DNA of 64,000 nt from Pseudoalteromonas arctica A 37-1-2. Lineage in GTDB: Bacteria > Pseudomonadota > Gammaproteobacteria > Enterobacterales > Alteromonadaceae. Under the pieces are notes generated by a model. It had not been told where the DNA came from. It worked only from the letters and a program-made list of their open reading frames with translations, and made no database searches. Each line of letters starts with the position of its first letter. Position 1 is the first letter of the stretch. The stretch spans positions 1,054,001 to 1,118,000 of the forward strand of contig NZ_CP011025.1 of assembly GCF_000238395.3 (NCBI RefSeq), read 5' to 3'. A program made the translations under genes and the position numbers. This document shows, piece after piece, positions 36,073 to 45,794 of this stretch.

Positions 36073-36809
36073 TGTGGAAGTGGTTACATCCCTATGCTAA
36101 AGCAGAGCGTGCATACCAGTTATGCAATACGTTACTGCCTTATTTTGCCGTAGTTACTGTAGTTAGTATGATTGTTGGATGGGTATGGGGGCTTGGTTTT
36201 GCACCTGCCGATTACCAACAAAAAGACAGCTACCGTATCATTTTTATTCATGTTCCTTCTGCCATTTTGTCTATGGGGGCTTACTCATCAATGGCTATTG
36301 CAGCTGTTGTTGCGCTTGTATGGCAACTACGAAATGCCGAACTTGCCGTTATTGCTATAGCGCCTGTTGGTGCTTGTATTACTGCTATAGCGCTTATTAC
36401 TGGCGCTGCATGGGGTAAACCTATGTGGGGTGCTTGGTGGGTATGGGATGCGCGTTTAACGTCTGAACTTATTTTATTATTTTTATATCTTGGCGTGCTT
36501 TCGCTTTACCATGCATTTGAAGATAAGAAGTCAGCAGGGCGTGCGGCTTCTATTTTAGCTATTGTGGGCGTAATCAATTTACCTATTATTCATTACTCAG
36601 TTGAGTGGTGGAATACGCTACACCAAGGCGCAAGCATTACAAAACTAGACACTAAAGCAATAGACCCAAGTATGTTTTGGCCACTTATGGTTAATATTTT
36701 AGCCTTTGCTGCTTTTGTAGGAACAGTGACTTTAATTCGTCTTAAAAATGAAATTTTACAACGCGAAAAGCACCGACCGTGGGTGCGTTTGTTGTTAAAT
36801 AAGGGGTAA
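36072..36809 (+). CDS. ccmC: Heme-handling protein CcmC
   Basis: CcmC presents heme to the chaperone CcmE. The 245-residue, six-helix protein carries the tryptophan-rich WWD motif (WGAWWVWDARLTSEL) and the conserved flanking histidines IFIHVPSA and IIHYSVEWWNTLHQ. It overlaps ccmB by 1 base and ends 2 bases before ccmD. Confidence 0.97.
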   Translation: MWKWLHPYAKAERAYQLCNTLLPYFAVVTVVSMIVGWVWGLGFAPADYQQKDSYRIIFIHVPSAILSMGAYSSMAIAAVVALVWQLRNAELAVIAIAPVGACITAIALITGAAWGKPMWGAWWVWDARLTSELILLFLYLGVLSLYHAFEDKKSAGRAASILAIVGVINLPIIHYSVEWWNTLHQGASITKLDTKAIDPSMFWPLMVNILAFAAFVGTVTLIRLKNEILQREKHRPWVRLLLNKG

Positions 36810-36811
36810 TT

Positions 36812-37015
36812 ATGCAGTTTGACTCTTTTTCTGATTTTATTGCAATGGGAGGCTATGGGTTTTATATCTGGCTTTCTTTTGGTACATGCGCTCTTATTTT
36901 ACTTGGTATTTTAGTGAACTCTTTAAGAGATACTAAACGTATTATGGCTTCAGTTGAGCAACAAATAATACGTGAAGCGCGAATTAAAAAAGCTAAACAG
37001 GAACAAGCCTCATGA
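36812..37015 (+). CDS. ccmD: Cytochrome c maturation protein CcmD
   Basis: CcmD is a small single-helix protein that helps release holo-CcmE. The 67 residues contain the usual [22 protein letters not shown] membrane segment followed by a charged cytoplasmic tail ([14 protein letters not shown]). It overlaps ccmE by 4 bases. Confidence 0.95.
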   Translation: MQFDSFSDFIAMGGYGFYIWLSFGTCALILLGILVNSLRDTKRIMASVEQQIIREARIKKAKQEQAS

Positions 37016-37491
37016 ATCCAAGACGTAAAAAGCGCCTATTGGTAATTATTGCCGTACTGTTTGGTATTGGTGGATCAATTGGTTTAGTGCTTTATGCACT
37101 TCAAGAAAATATTAATCTTTTTTATACGCCAAGCGAACTTATTGATGGCAAAGGGCCTAATAAAGAAAAACCATTCATTGGCCAAAAGCTACGTATTGGT
37201 GGCATGGTTGTACCAGGCACGGTTGAGCGTAATGAACAGAGCTTACAAGTAAGCTTTAAGCTAATTGATACAGGTCCATTAGTGACCGTGCGTTATCAAG
37301 GCATATTGCCAGACTTGTTTCGTGAGGGGCAAGGCATTGTAGCGCAGGGCGTATTAATCGAACCTAATGTTATTGAAGCATTTGAAGTGCTTGCAAAGCA
37401 TGACGAAGAATATATGCCAGCAGAAGTTGCAGAGGCAGTTAAAGGTATTAAGCACGAAAAACCAAAATACAACTTAGATAGTGGTAATTAG
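37012..37491 (+). CDS. ccmE: Periplasmic heme chaperone CcmE
   Basis: CcmE carries heme covalently between CcmC and CcmF. The 159-residue protein has an N-terminal membrane anchor (about residues 8-28), an OB-fold domain ([31 protein letters not shown]) and the heme-binding histidine in [13 protein letters not shown]. ccmF follows after 2 bases. Confidence 0.97.
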   Translation: MNPRRKKRLLVIIAVLFGIGGSIGLVLYALQENINLFYTPSELIDGKGPNKEKPFIGQKLRIGGMVVPGTVERNEQSLQVSFKLIDTGPLVTVRYQGILPDLFREGQGIVAQGVLIEPNVIEAFEVLAKHDEEYMPAEVAEAVKGIKHEKPKYNLDSGN

Positions 37492-37493
37492 CT

Positions 37494-39464
37494 ATGATCC
37501 CAGAAATTGGTTATTTTTCTTTAACGCTTGCCATGGTGCTAAGCGTTTTACTGTGTATTTTTCCTCTTTGGGGCGCGCATACCGGTAATCTTCGATTAAT
37601 GCGTGCAGCTCCCTCTTTAGCAATTGGGCAATTCGCTTTTGTTTTAATCTCTTTTGCAGCACTTATTTACGCCAGTGTAACGGATGATTTTACCGTATCG
37701 TATGTGGCATATCATTCAAGTAGTACGCTACCTTGGTATTACAAAATCACCTCTACATGGGGCGGCCATGAAGGCGCTATTTTACTGTGGTTAGTAATGC
37801 AAGCAGGTTGGACTGCAGTTGTCGCTGCGCGTTCTAAATCATTGCCTTGGGTGCTACGTGCTCGCGTATTGGGCGTACTTGGTTTTTTAGGTGTGGGTTT
37901 TATGATGTACACCTTACTACTTTCAAGCCCGTTTGAGCGCCTACTCCCTTATTTCCCTGTTGAAGGGCGTGATTTAAATCCGTTGCTTCAAGATCCGGGC
38001 ATGATTATTCACCCGCCATTACTGTACATGGGTTATGTAGGGCTATCAGTTGCCTTCTCTTTTGCTATTGCTGCGTTGTTAACCGGTAAGCTTGATAACA
38101 CATGGGCTAAGTGGTCACGTCCGTGGACAATGACTGCATGGGGCTTTTTAACTCTAGGAATCACAATTGGTAGCTGGTGGGCATATTCAGAGCTTGGCTG
38201 GGGCGGCTGGTGGTTTTGGGATCCAGTCGAAAACGCATCATTAATGCCATGGCTTGTTGCGACCGCATTACTGCACTCGTTAAGCGTAACTGAAAAACGT
38301 GGTGTATTTAAATCGTGGACCGTACTACTTGCTATCGCAGCATTTTCATTAAGCTTGTTAGGCACCTTTATTGTACGTTCGGGTATTATTGTATCGGTGC
38401 ATGCTTTTGCAACAGACCCTGATAGAGGCTTATTTATACTCGCCTTTTTAGGCATCGTTGTAGGTGGTGGCTTAGCGTTATATGCACTGCGTGTATCGCA
38501 AGTACATAGTGAAGGCCGATACAAGTTTGTATCACGCGAAGTGGCGTTATGGCTCAATAATATATTTTTAGTAGTTGCTACATTAATCGTATTGCTGGGT
38601 ACGTTATTACCTATGGTTCATAAAGAAATGGGCTTGGGCAGTATTTCTATTGGCGAACCATTTTTTAATAAGATGTTTGCAATAATTTTAGTACCATTTG
38701 CTATTTTGATGGGTATAGGACCATTTTTACGCTGGAAGCAAAATAAATGGGCTTTCTTACAAAACAAAATATTAATGGGCGTATTAGCTAGTGTAGTGAT
38801 TACCTGTGCTTGGTTGTTTTCAAGTTACGATTTAGTAAAACCACTTACGCTACTAGCCACTACGCTTGCGGTTTGGATTGCAATATCAACTGGGATCGAC
38901 ATTTACACTAAATCTGCTGTGCATGGCACCTTAAAAGAAGGTTTAAAACGCTTAGGTGTAAGTTACTGGGCTATGGTGCTTGGGCATATTGGTATTTCGT
39001 TTGTTATTGCAGGTGTAACGCTTACATCTGCGTATTCAGTTGAGCGTGACGTATCGATGAAGCAAGGCGATACAGTTCAGCTTAACGAGTATGAATACCG
39101 TTTTGATGGTGTTAAAACTATTCGCGGGCCGAACTACAGTGGTCATGCTGGTGTTGTATCGGTGCTTAAAAACAATGAGCTAGTAACACGCTTACACGCC
39201 GAAAAACGTAAGTATGATATTGGTATGCAGTTTATGACCGAGGCGGCCATAGATGCAGGCTTTACACGTGATTTATACTTAGCGTTAGGTGAGCAGTTGA
39301 GCCAAGGTGCATGGTCACTTCGCATTTATCATAAACCGTTTGTTCGTTGGATGTGGATTGGTGGTGTGCTTATTTCCCTAGCTGGGTTTATGATTTTATT
39401 TGATAAACGCTACCGCACATCAACTAAAACAGCGCGTAGAGCTGCATCGGAGAATGTTTTATGA
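37494..39464 (+). CDS. ccmF: Cytochrome c heme lyase subunit CcmF
   Basis: CcmF transfers heme from CcmE to apocytochromes with CcmH. The 656-residue polytopic protein has the WWD-type motif WGGWWFWDPVENASLMPW, the conserved TSTWGGHEGAILLW and PPLLYMGYVGLSV, and a periplasmic C-terminal domain. It overlaps ccmG by 4 bases. Confidence 0.97.
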   Translation: MIPEIGYFSLTLAMVLSVLLCIFPLWGAHTGNLRLMRAAPSLAIGQFAFVLISFAALIYASVTDDFTVSYVAYHSSSTLPWYYKITSTWGGHEGAILLWLVMQAGWTAVVAARSKSLPWVLRARVLGVLGFLGVGFMMYTLLLSSPFERLLPYFPVEGRDLNPLLQDPGMIIHPPLLYMGYVGLSVAFSFAIAALLTGKLDNTWAKWSRPWTMTAWGFLTLGITIGSWWAYSELGWGGWWFWDPVENASLMPWLVATALLHSLSVTEKRGVFKSWTVLLAIAAFSLSLLGTFIVRSGIIVSVHAFATDPDRGLFILAFLGIVVGGGLALYALRVSQVHSEGRYKFVSREVALWLNNIFLVVATLIVLLGTLLPMVHKEMGLGSISIGEPFFNKMFAIILVPFAILMGIGPFLRWKQNKWAFLQNKILMGVLASVVITCAWLFSSYDLVKPLTLLATTLAVWIAISTGIDIYTKSAVHGTLKEGLKRLGVSYWAMVLGHIGISFVIAGVTLTSAYSVERDVSMKQGDTVQLNEYEYRFDGVKTIRGPNYSGHAGVVSVLKNNELVTRLHAEKRKYDIGMQFMTEAAIDAGFTRDLYLALGEQLSQGAWSLRIYHKPFVRWMWIGGVLISLAGFMILFDKRYRTSTKTARRAASENVL

Positions 39465-40030
39465 ACCGTAAAATTTTAGCTATTGCGCCGCTTTTAGTAT
39501 TTGCTTTTGTATGTGTATTTTTATACCAAGGCCTTTTTGCTAATCCTCGTGAAATTCAAACGGGTCGGTTAGGTCAAGAAATGCCAGCATTTAATCTACC
39601 TGATTTAATGCAAGACAATAAGCCATGGACCAACGAGTCTTTAAAAGGCGAAGTTTACTTACTAAATGTATGGGGTACTTGGTGCCCAACATGTTTAGTT
39701 GAACTTGGTTATTTAACTAAGTTACGTGAGCAAGGCGTTAAAATTATTGGGCTTTATTACGTACAAGGTTACGATGCTGACTTTGATGGCCCGTTTGATA
39801 TGCAATCACTTCGAACAGAAGTGAGCGATATGCTGCAACGTGCGGGTGACCCATATCAATTTAATATCTTGGATTTACATCGTACTTTGTCGTTGGATTT
39901 AGGTGTTTCGGGTGCGCCTGAAACATTTTTAGTCGATAAAAACGGCACTATTTTGCTGCATCACACGGGCGATATAAACCCGCGAGTATGGCGAGCTAAA
40001 TTTGCGCCAATTATGCAGGAGCTTAAATAA
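39461..40030 (+). CDS. ccmG: Thiol:disulfide interchange protein CcmG (DsbE)
   Basis: CcmG is a membrane-anchored periplasmic thioredoxin that keeps apocytochrome CxxCH cysteines reduced. The 189-residue protein has an N-terminal anchor (about residues 5-23) and the active site WGTWCPTCLVEL, with the cis-Pro region GVSGAPETFLVD. It overlaps ccmF and ccmH. Confidence 0.96.
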   Translation: MNRKILAIAPLLVFAFVCVFLYQGLFANPREIQTGRLGQEMPAFNLPDLMQDNKPWTNESLKGEVYLLNVWGTWCPTCLVELGYLTKLREQGVKIIGLYYVQGYDADFDGPFDMQSLRTEVSDMLQRAGDPYQFNILDLHRTLSLDLGVSGAPETFLVDKNGTILLHHTGDINPRVWRAKFAPIMQELK

Positions 40031-40491
40031 TGAAATGGTTACTACTTACGCTTAGCCTTTTTGTAAGCATCAGTGCGTTTGCAGAGCAAGATCGCTATCA
40101 ATTTGATAACAACAAACAAGCGATATTGTTTGAAGAGCTAACTAAAGAGCTGCGCTGTCCTAAGTGTCAAAATCAAAACATTGCGGACTCTGACGCTGTT
40201 GTTGCTAAAGACTTGCGCGATAAAGTACTCGTATTGGTTAAAGAAGGTAAGAGCAAAGACGAAGTGATTGATTACATGATTGACCGCTTTGGCTATTTTG
40301 TTCATTACGACCCACCAGTTACACCAGCGACTTTAGTGCTTTGGGTATTACCTGTATTAATTGTCATAGTCGGCTTTGGTTTTATTGTTATTCGCCAGCG
40401 AAAAGCATCAGTAAAACAAACGTGGAGCAGTGACGACGAAATGCTGTTAGCTAAGCTAATTGAACAAAATAAACGTCAGGAGCAAAGTTAA
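40030..40491 (+). CDS. ccmH: Cytochrome c maturation protein CcmH
   Basis: CcmH is the redox partner in the heme lyase complex. The 153-residue protein has a signal peptide (cut near SAFA-EQD), the active site LRCPKCQNQNIADSDA, and a C-terminal membrane helix (about residues 102-123). It is the short, single-domain form; the TPR part found fused in some bacteria is the separate next gene. Confidence 0.96.
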   Translation: MKWLLLTLSLFVSISAFAEQDRYQFDNNKQAILFEELTKELRCPKCQNQNIADSDAVVAKDLRDKVLVLVKEGKSKDEVIDYMIDRFGYFVHYDPPVTPATLVLWVLPVLIVIVGFGFIVIRQRKASVKQTWSSDDEMLLAKLIEQNKRQEQS

Positions 40492-41742
40492 ATGATTTTA
40501 ATGTGGGCGTGTTTTGCTTTACTCACACTGGTTGCTCTTGGGTTTGTGATGTTGCCTTTTTTAAAAAAAGAGCGCGTTCAAACAATTACTCATAACGCCA
40601 ATGCTGAGCTAATTAGCATTTATGAGCAGCGTTTAGTTGATTTACAAACCGATTTAGATAATCAGCGTATTGATACCGTAAATCATGCAGAATCAATTAT
40701 TGAATTAAAACGCCGTTTATTGAATGAGTTATCACCAGAAAAATCACTAAACAGCAAAGGTAATAATCGTATTTTTGCTTTAACTGGTGGCGCATTTGTT
40801 CTTGCTCTAACAGGTGTTTTTTATGGTTTAACGGGTAGTCAGCAGCAAATTTCGGCTTGGCATGATGCAATGGATAATTTAGCTGATTACGGCGAGCGTG
40901 CTGTAATGCAAAAAGGTGAGCCGCTTAGCCAAAATGAGCTGCAGGCTTTTGCATTGGCACTTCGTACAAAGCTTAGCCGCTCAGGTGATGATGAAGTCGC
41001 TTGGATGCTACTTGGACGAGTTGCTATGTCGCTTAATGAATTTGACATGGCGCAGCAGTCATTTGATAAAGCACTACGTATGAATCCTGATAATATGCAG
41101 GTACTTATTAGTTATAGCCAAGTTTTATTACTAGAAGGTAGCGAAGCTAATATGACTCGTGCGGCAGGTATGCTCTCAAAAGTACTAAAAGTTGAGCCTA
41201 CCAATTTAGATGCAATTTCGTTATTAGCACTCATTGCTTATGAACGTAAAGATTGGCCTCAAGCCAAAGCTGCATTTGAAGTTTTACTTGCGAGTATGGA
41301 AAAAAATGATTCTCGTTATAGCATGATCTCTGAGCGTATCGCTGATATAGAGAAGCAAATGCAAACGGAAGGCTCTGTTATGCCAGTTACTACAACGGGT
41401 GCTATTGCAGTTACAGTCGACATTGCAAAAGAGCTTATAGATAAACAGCCAAAAGACGGTATCTTGTTTATATTTGCAAAAGCAGCAAGTGGTTCGCCAA
41501 TGCCATTAGCTGCTGTTAAACTCGCTAAATATTCATTTCCAATTACAGTTGAGTTGAGTGATAGTAGTGCAATGGTTGCAGGGCTTAACTTATCTAGTGC
41601 AGAAAATATTATTATTTCGGCGCGTATTTCTATAGATGACTCGGTTATGCCAAGTTCTGGTGAGCTAGAAGGTCATTCAGAGTCGTTAAAGCGTGAAAGT
41701 GTAAGTGACTACCAACTTCAAATTGATACATTAATACCTTAA
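40492..41742 (+). CDS. ccmI: Cytochrome c maturation TPR protein CcmI
   Basis: CcmI chaperones apocytochrome c to the heme lyase. The 416-residue protein has an N-terminal helix (about residues 3-22), a CcmI-type coiled region (ISIYEQRLVDLQTDLDNQRI), a second membrane helix near 95-113, tetratricopeptide repeats at about 160-280 (AWMLLGRVAMSLNEFDMAQQSFDKAL) and a periplasmic beta-rich C-terminal domain. It starts directly after the ccmH stop. Confidence 0.92.
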   Translation: MILMWACFALLTLVALGFVMLPFLKKERVQTITHNANAELISIYEQRLVDLQTDLDNQRIDTVNHAESIIELKRRLLNELSPEKSLNSKGNNRIFALTGGAFVLALTGVFYGLTGSQQQISAWHDAMDNLADYGERAVMQKGEPLSQNELQAFALALRTKLSRSGDDEVAWMLLGRVAMSLNEFDMAQQSFDKALRMNPDNMQVLISYSQVLLLEGSEANMTRAAGMLSKVLKVEPTNLDAISLLALIAYERKDWPQAKAAFEVLLASMEKNDSRYSMISERIADIEKQMQTEGSVMPVTTTGAIAVTVDIAKELIDKQPKDGILFIFAKAASGSPMPLAAVKLAKYSFPITVELSDSSAMVAGLNLSSAENIIISARISIDDSVMPSSGELEGHSESLKRESVSDYQLQIDTLIP

Positions 41743-41751
41743 GGACGTTAG

Positions 41752-42483
41752 ATGTTAAAACACAGTTTTACTTTTTTATGTTTATTGATACTAGCCGGGT
41801 GTGCTCAAGTACCACAAAGCAAAGTAGATGACAGAGATCCGCTGCAAAGTATTAATCGTCCGTTATACGACTTTAATATGGATGTACTGGATGCTTATTT
41901 ATTGCGCCCAGTTGCTGTAGGTTATGTTGAAGTAACGCCTGTACCGGTAAGAAACGGTATTGTTAATTTTACAGGTAATATTACAGCACCTGTCGATATG
42001 ATTAATGCCGGTTTGCAAGGTAAGCCGGGTAATGCAAGTGTGAGCTTAGCGCGTTTTTTAGTTAACTCTACGGTTGGTATTTTTGGTATTTTTGATGTTG
42101 CTAGCTCATTAGGTCTTGAAATAGTCGATGAAGACTTTGGACAAACGTTAGGTGTATGGGGCGTGGGTGATGGCGCTTATTTAATGCTACCTGGCATGGG
42201 TCCTACCACAGCACGTAACCTGACCGGTGATGTAGTCGACAACTTTGTATTACCTGAAGTTGCGCTAACGACTCCACAAACTATTCTAGTGTTTGTTTTA
42301 AAAGCAGTTGAGGCGCGTGCATCATTAATCCCACAAGAAGGGTTATTAAATGATTCACTTGATCCGTACTTATTTGTAAAAGATATTTACTTTCAGCGTC
42401 AAATTTATGAGCTGTATGATGGCAACCCACCTATAAAAGAAGAGCCAGCTGATTTTGATGAAGACTTTTTAGAAAGTTTATAA
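41752..42483 (+). CDS. mlaA: Outer-membrane lipid asymmetry lipoprotein MlaA (VacJ)
   Basis: MlaA removes mislocalised phospholipids from the outer leaflet of the outer membrane and passes them to MlaC. The 243-residue protein has a lipoprotein signal (lipobox LAGC, Cys17) and the family core RDPLQSINRPLYDFNM, RFLVNSTVGIFGIFDVAS, DFGQTLGVWGVGDGAYLMLP. It follows ccmI by 9 bases and probably shares its transcript, although the function is unrelated. The mlaBCDEF genes are not here. Confidence 0.96.
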   Translation: MLKHSFTFLCLLILAGCAQVPQSKVDDRDPLQSINRPLYDFNMDVLDAYLLRPVAVGYVEVTPVPVRNGIVNFTGNITAPVDMINAGLQGKPGNASVSLARFLVNSTVGIFGIFDVASSLGLEIVDEDFGQTLGVWGVGDGAYLMLPGMGPTTARNLTGDVVDNFVLPEVALTTPQTILVFVLKAVEARASLIPQEGLLNDSLDPYLFVKDIYFQRQIYELYDGNPPIKEEPADFDEDFLESL

Positions 42484-42500
42484 TTGAAAAGCCACTCACA

Positions 42501-42529
42501 AAAACGCCAGCTAAATGCTGGCGTTTTTT
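42501..42529 (+). terminator. Terminator after mlaA
   Basis: AAAACGCCAGC (42501-42511), loop TAAAT, GCTGGCGTTTT (42517-42527) followed by more T residues. A perfect 11-bp stem closing the ccm-mlaA transcript. Confidence 0.9.
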
Positions 42530-42549
42530 ATTTGCTGTTTATATATTTA

Positions 42550-42715
42550 ACCTGAACTCTGGATAATAAACCTATCTCAAGCAGTTATTTTCAGCGCTAA
42601 CTACGTTGAATTCACTTGCAATAAGCCAACTATTGACGCGTAAGTTCGCCTTGTTTTCACTGAAAATCTCTGGCTAGAGAAAAATAAATTTAAATATCTT
42701 AACCAGAGTTCAGGT
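42550..42715. repeat. 166-bp MITE-like element with perfect 13-bp terminal inverted repeats
   Basis: ACCTGAACTCTGG (42550-42562) and CCAGAGTTCAGGT (42703-42715) are exact inverted repeats bounding 166 bp without an ORF. It sits between the mlaA terminator and the last codon of the EAL-HDOD gene, ending 3 bases from that stop codon. Size, TIRs and lack of coding potential fit a non-autonomous transposable element. No second copy was noticed here. Confidence 0.75.
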
Positions 42716-42718
42716 AGT

Positions 42719-43945
42719 TTATTTTTCGTTCACTACTAACTGCATTTGTTCATTAACCCAAGCTAGCGCTTCATGATAGGCATCGGGAACTTTTTCTCCT
42801 AGGTTTAGCTCTTTCGTTAGTTCGTTTGCATCTGACCAGTTTGCTTGTTCGTAGTATTTAACTAAGTTTAAATATTTTGCTAGCAAGCCTTCATCGTTTA
42901 ATAGCGCTGCTTTTATATCATTAGAAAGTGGAAGCTTTTTCATGACGCTTTCCATACTCTCATCTAAAATAGCATCCATTAGCGACATCATACCGGTTAA
43001 AAATGCCATGCCGGTATCTTTAAACTGCCCATGGGATATAGCGAGTAATTCACCAAATCGAGCACGAGTAAGTGAAAGTCTAATAAGCTCTACAGGTTTA
43101 TCTGCAGATACTTGTGCTGCAAACAGTAGTGACAATAGCTTTTTAATTTCATTGGCGCCAAGCACTATAAGAGCTTGCTTAATGGTACTTATTTCTGCGC
43201 GTCTTGCAAATGCGGCAGAATTTGAATACCTAAGTAATTTATAAGATAGGTTTACATCACGTTCAAACACATCAGTGATTTTCTTAAGATCCATATCAAC
43301 ACTTGATGTTTCGTAAAGTAATTCAGCTAATGCCATTTCTGATGGTGGTAGAGCCTTACTTTGTACCATTTCAGGTTTTGAGAAGAAAAATCCTTGGAAA
43401 TAATCAAACCCAAGCTCTAAAGCTTGTTGGTAAATTTCATAGGTTTCTACTTTTTCGGCAAGTAACTTAATATGTGAGTGCGGTTTTAAATCGTTTAGAA
43501 CCGTTTTTATTGTATCTATATCGGATGCTAAAAAGTCTATTTTAATAATATCAATAAATGGGTAAAAATGACGCCATACAGGTTGATGAATATAGTCATC
43601 AAGAGCAATAGTGTAACCTTTATCTTTTAAATCTTTAACGATAGCTAATAAACGCTTACCAGGCTGGATAGTTTCAAGTATTTCTACAACTATAGTGTCT
43701 TTACCTAGTAGTGTAGGGTAACCCTTTGATAGTGTTTCTAGGGTGAAGTTTATATAGGCAGGTTTATTGTCGGTTAAATCTTCTAAACCAAAATTAAACT
43801 GGCTACCCTCTATAAGTCGTGTTGTTGCTTCGTCACCATCTATATCGGGGAATACGTTATCAACGCCATCGCGAAATAAAAGCTCATATCCGATGAGTTT
43901 TTTATCTCTGTCTAAAATTGGTTGGCGTGCAGCGTAAAAATACAT
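42719..43945 (-). CDS. EAL-HDOD domain c-di-GMP signalling protein
   Basis: This is a cytoplasmic two-domain signalling protein of the YuxH/CdgJ type. An N-terminal EAL domain (about residues 1-200) is followed by an HDOD domain (about 205-400, TDVFERDVNLSYKLLRYSNSA). EAL-family catalytic positions look retained: Glu in YELLFRD, Asn in INFT, Glu in VEILE, Asp pair in ALDDY, Lys in IIKID, Glu in LLAEKVE and Gln in YFQGF. The start at 43945 (MYFYAARQPILDRD) is preferred because it begins at the family N-terminus and follows a GGA Shine-Dalgarno. The open frame extends 20 codons upstream. Confidence 0.9.
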   Translation of the reverse strand: MYFYAARQPILDRDKKLIGYELLFRDGVDNVFPDIDGDEATTRLIEGSQFNFGLEDLTDNKPAYINFTLETLSKGYPTLLGKDTIVVEILETIQPGKRLLAIVKDLKDKGYTIALDDYIHQPVWRHFYPFIDIIKIDFLASDIDTIKTVLNDLKPHSHIKLLAEKVETYEIYQQALELGFDYFQGFFFSKPEMVQSKALPPSEMALAELLYETSSVDMDLKKITDVFERDVNLSYKLLRYSNSAAFARRAEISTIKQALIVLGANEIKKLLSLLFAAQVSADKPVELIRLSLTRARFGELLAISHGQFKDTGMAFLTGMMSLMDAILDESMESVMKKLPLSNDIKAALLNDEGLLAKYLNLVKYYEQANWSDANELTKELNLGEKVPDAYHEALAWVNEQMQLVVNEK

Positions 43946-44277
43946 AAATAGTTCCGTAAGATTAATGTAATTAGTTATTGTAATAATATATGGCAAAAGA
44001 CTCAAAATAGCATTACGTATATTTGCTAGATTAATAAATTATCATTATAAATTAAGGTGTTTCTTCTATTTAATTTATTATATTTTACCAATTCGCTTTA
44101 AAATTATTCAACATGAGTATTTTTGTATCAGCTGGAAGCAACAAGTTGGAGATTTTATTGTTAGGCATGATATAGTCAGCGAGAATGGTTTTTATCCTAA
44201 TAGTGTCTTTATTATAATATTTTAAGAGTCAATATTCGGATCAAGAGCCTGTTATTAATAATTATGCGGAGGCTAAT
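43946..44277. other. Divergent intergenic region, EAL-HDOD gene and putP
   Basis: These 332 AT-rich bases should contain promoters for both flanking genes. I see no gene and no well-matched -35/-10 pair that can be named with confidence. The only clear signal is the GCGGAGG ribosome binding site of putP at 44266-44272. Confidence 0.5.
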
Positions 44278-45756
44278 TTGGAAACAGGAATGATTATTTC
44301 ACTAGCATTATATTTTGTTGTAATGTTAGGTATCGGACTATATGCATATAAGCAATCTACTGGCGATGTATCAGGTTACATGTTAGGTGGACGAAATCTA
44401 TCACCAAGTGTTGCTGCACTATCTGCAGGTGCATCTGACATGAGTGGCTGGATTTTAATGGGCCTACCTGGTGCGATGTTTGTTACTGGTTTTAGTAGTA
44501 CATGGATAGCAATTGGTTTGGTGATTGGTGCTTGGTTAAATTACCTGTTAGTTGCACCTAGATTACGTGTGTACACTGAAAAAGCAAATGACTCTATAAC
44601 AATCCCAGATTACTTCTCAAATCGCTTCAATGATAAGTCAAACTTATTACGTGTTGTATCTGCTGTTGTGATTATAGTCTTCTTTACTCTTTACACGTCA
44701 TCTGGTGTTGTAGCCGGCGGAAAATTGTTTGAAAGCTCATTTGGTCTAAGTTATGAAGTGGGTTTATACATTACAACGGGTGTTGTTGTTTTATACACTT
44801 TGTTTGGTGGTTTTTTAGCGGTTAGCTTAACTGATTTCGTGCAAGGTTGTATCATGTTCATCGCACTGATTCTAGTGCCTACTGTTGCATACTCTTTACT
44901 TGAACAACCTCTGGAATCTACTTTACATAGTGTAAATCCAGATATGCTTAACTGGATTGGAGCAGGCTCTGCATTAGGTATTATTTCTGCAATGGCATGG
45001 GGTTTAGGTTATTTTGGTCAACCACATATTATCGTTCGTTTTATGTCGGTACGTAGTGTTAAGGATATGCCTAAAGCTCGCCGTATTGGTATGACATGGA
45101 TGATTGTTGCTGCCCTTGGTGCTGTTGGTACTGGTATATTTGGTGCTGCTTATACTTATGAAAATAATATTGTAGTTGAAGATCCTGAAACGATTTTCCT
45201 AATTCTTTCTGAGTTATTGTTCCACCCACTTATTGCTGGCTTTTTACTAGCTGCAATTTTGGCTGCTATCATGAGTACTATCTCATCGCAATTGCTAGTA
45301 AGTTCAAGTTCATTGACTGAAGATTTATATAAAACATTTTTACGTAAAGATGCTAGCGACTTTGAATTAGTTACTGTTGGTCGAATTAGCGTTGCCGTAG
45401 TGGCTATGTTTGCTATTTACTTAGCTTACGACAGAGATAGCTCTATTTTAGACCTAGTAAGTAATGCATGGGCAGGCTTTGGTGCTGCTTTCGGTCCATT
45501 GGTACTGTTCAGCCTTTACTGGAAACGTATGAATTTTGCCGGTGCGTTATCGGGTATGTTAGTAGGTGCGTTTACAGTGCTTGTTTGGATTTATGGTCCG
45601 TTTACTATTAATGGTGAAAGTTTAAGTAGCTTTATGTATGAAATAGTACCTGGCTTTATTTTAGCGAGTATCGCAATTGTTGTTGTTAGCTTAGTAACAA
45701 AAGAGCCAGAGCAAAACATCACTGCTTTATTTGATGAAGTAGAAAAAGAGCTTTAA
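44278..45756 (+). CDS. putP: Sodium/proline symporter PutP
   Basis: PutP imports proline with sodium. The 492-residue protein has the 12-13 membrane helices of the sodium/solute symporter family, with YMLGGRNLSPSVAALSAGASDMSGW, the family signature region GYFGQPHIIVRFMS, and AILAAIMSTISSQLLVSSSSL near the last third. The TTG start at 44278 is supported by GCGGAGG five bases upstream; the next ATG (44290) would be 17 bases away. putA is not in the window. Confidence 0.94.
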   Translation: METGMIISLALYFVVMLGIGLYAYKQSTGDVSGYMLGGRNLSPSVAALSAGASDMSGWILMGLPGAMFVTGFSSTWIAIGLVIGAWLNYLLVAPRLRVYTEKANDSITIPDYFSNRFNDKSNLLRVVSAVVIIVFFTLYTSSGVVAGGKLFESSFGLSYEVGLYITTGVVVLYTLFGGFLAVSLTDFVQGCIMFIALILVPTVAYSLLEQPLESTLHSVNPDMLNWIGAGSALGIISAMAWGLGYFGQPHIIVRFMSVRSVKDMPKARRIGMTWMIVAALGAVGTGIFGAAYTYENNIVVEDPETIFLILSELLFHPLIAGFLLAAILAAIMSTISSQLLVSSSSLTEDLYKTFLRKDASDFELVTVGRISVAVVAMFAIYLAYDRDSSILDLVSNAWAGFGAAFGPLVLFSLYWKRMNFAGALSGMLVGAFTVLVWIYGPFTINGESLSSFMYEIVPGFILASIAIVVVSLVTKEPEQNITALFDEVEKEL

Positions 45757-45794
45757 ATAGCAATTACTATTCATTTTAAAATGAGTAGTAAGTA

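Noticed and set aside
38033..38557. Minus-strand frame of 174 codons inside ccmF
   Set aside because: It is long only because ccmF codon use leaves the opposite frame open; composition is not protein-like and no start signal is seen.
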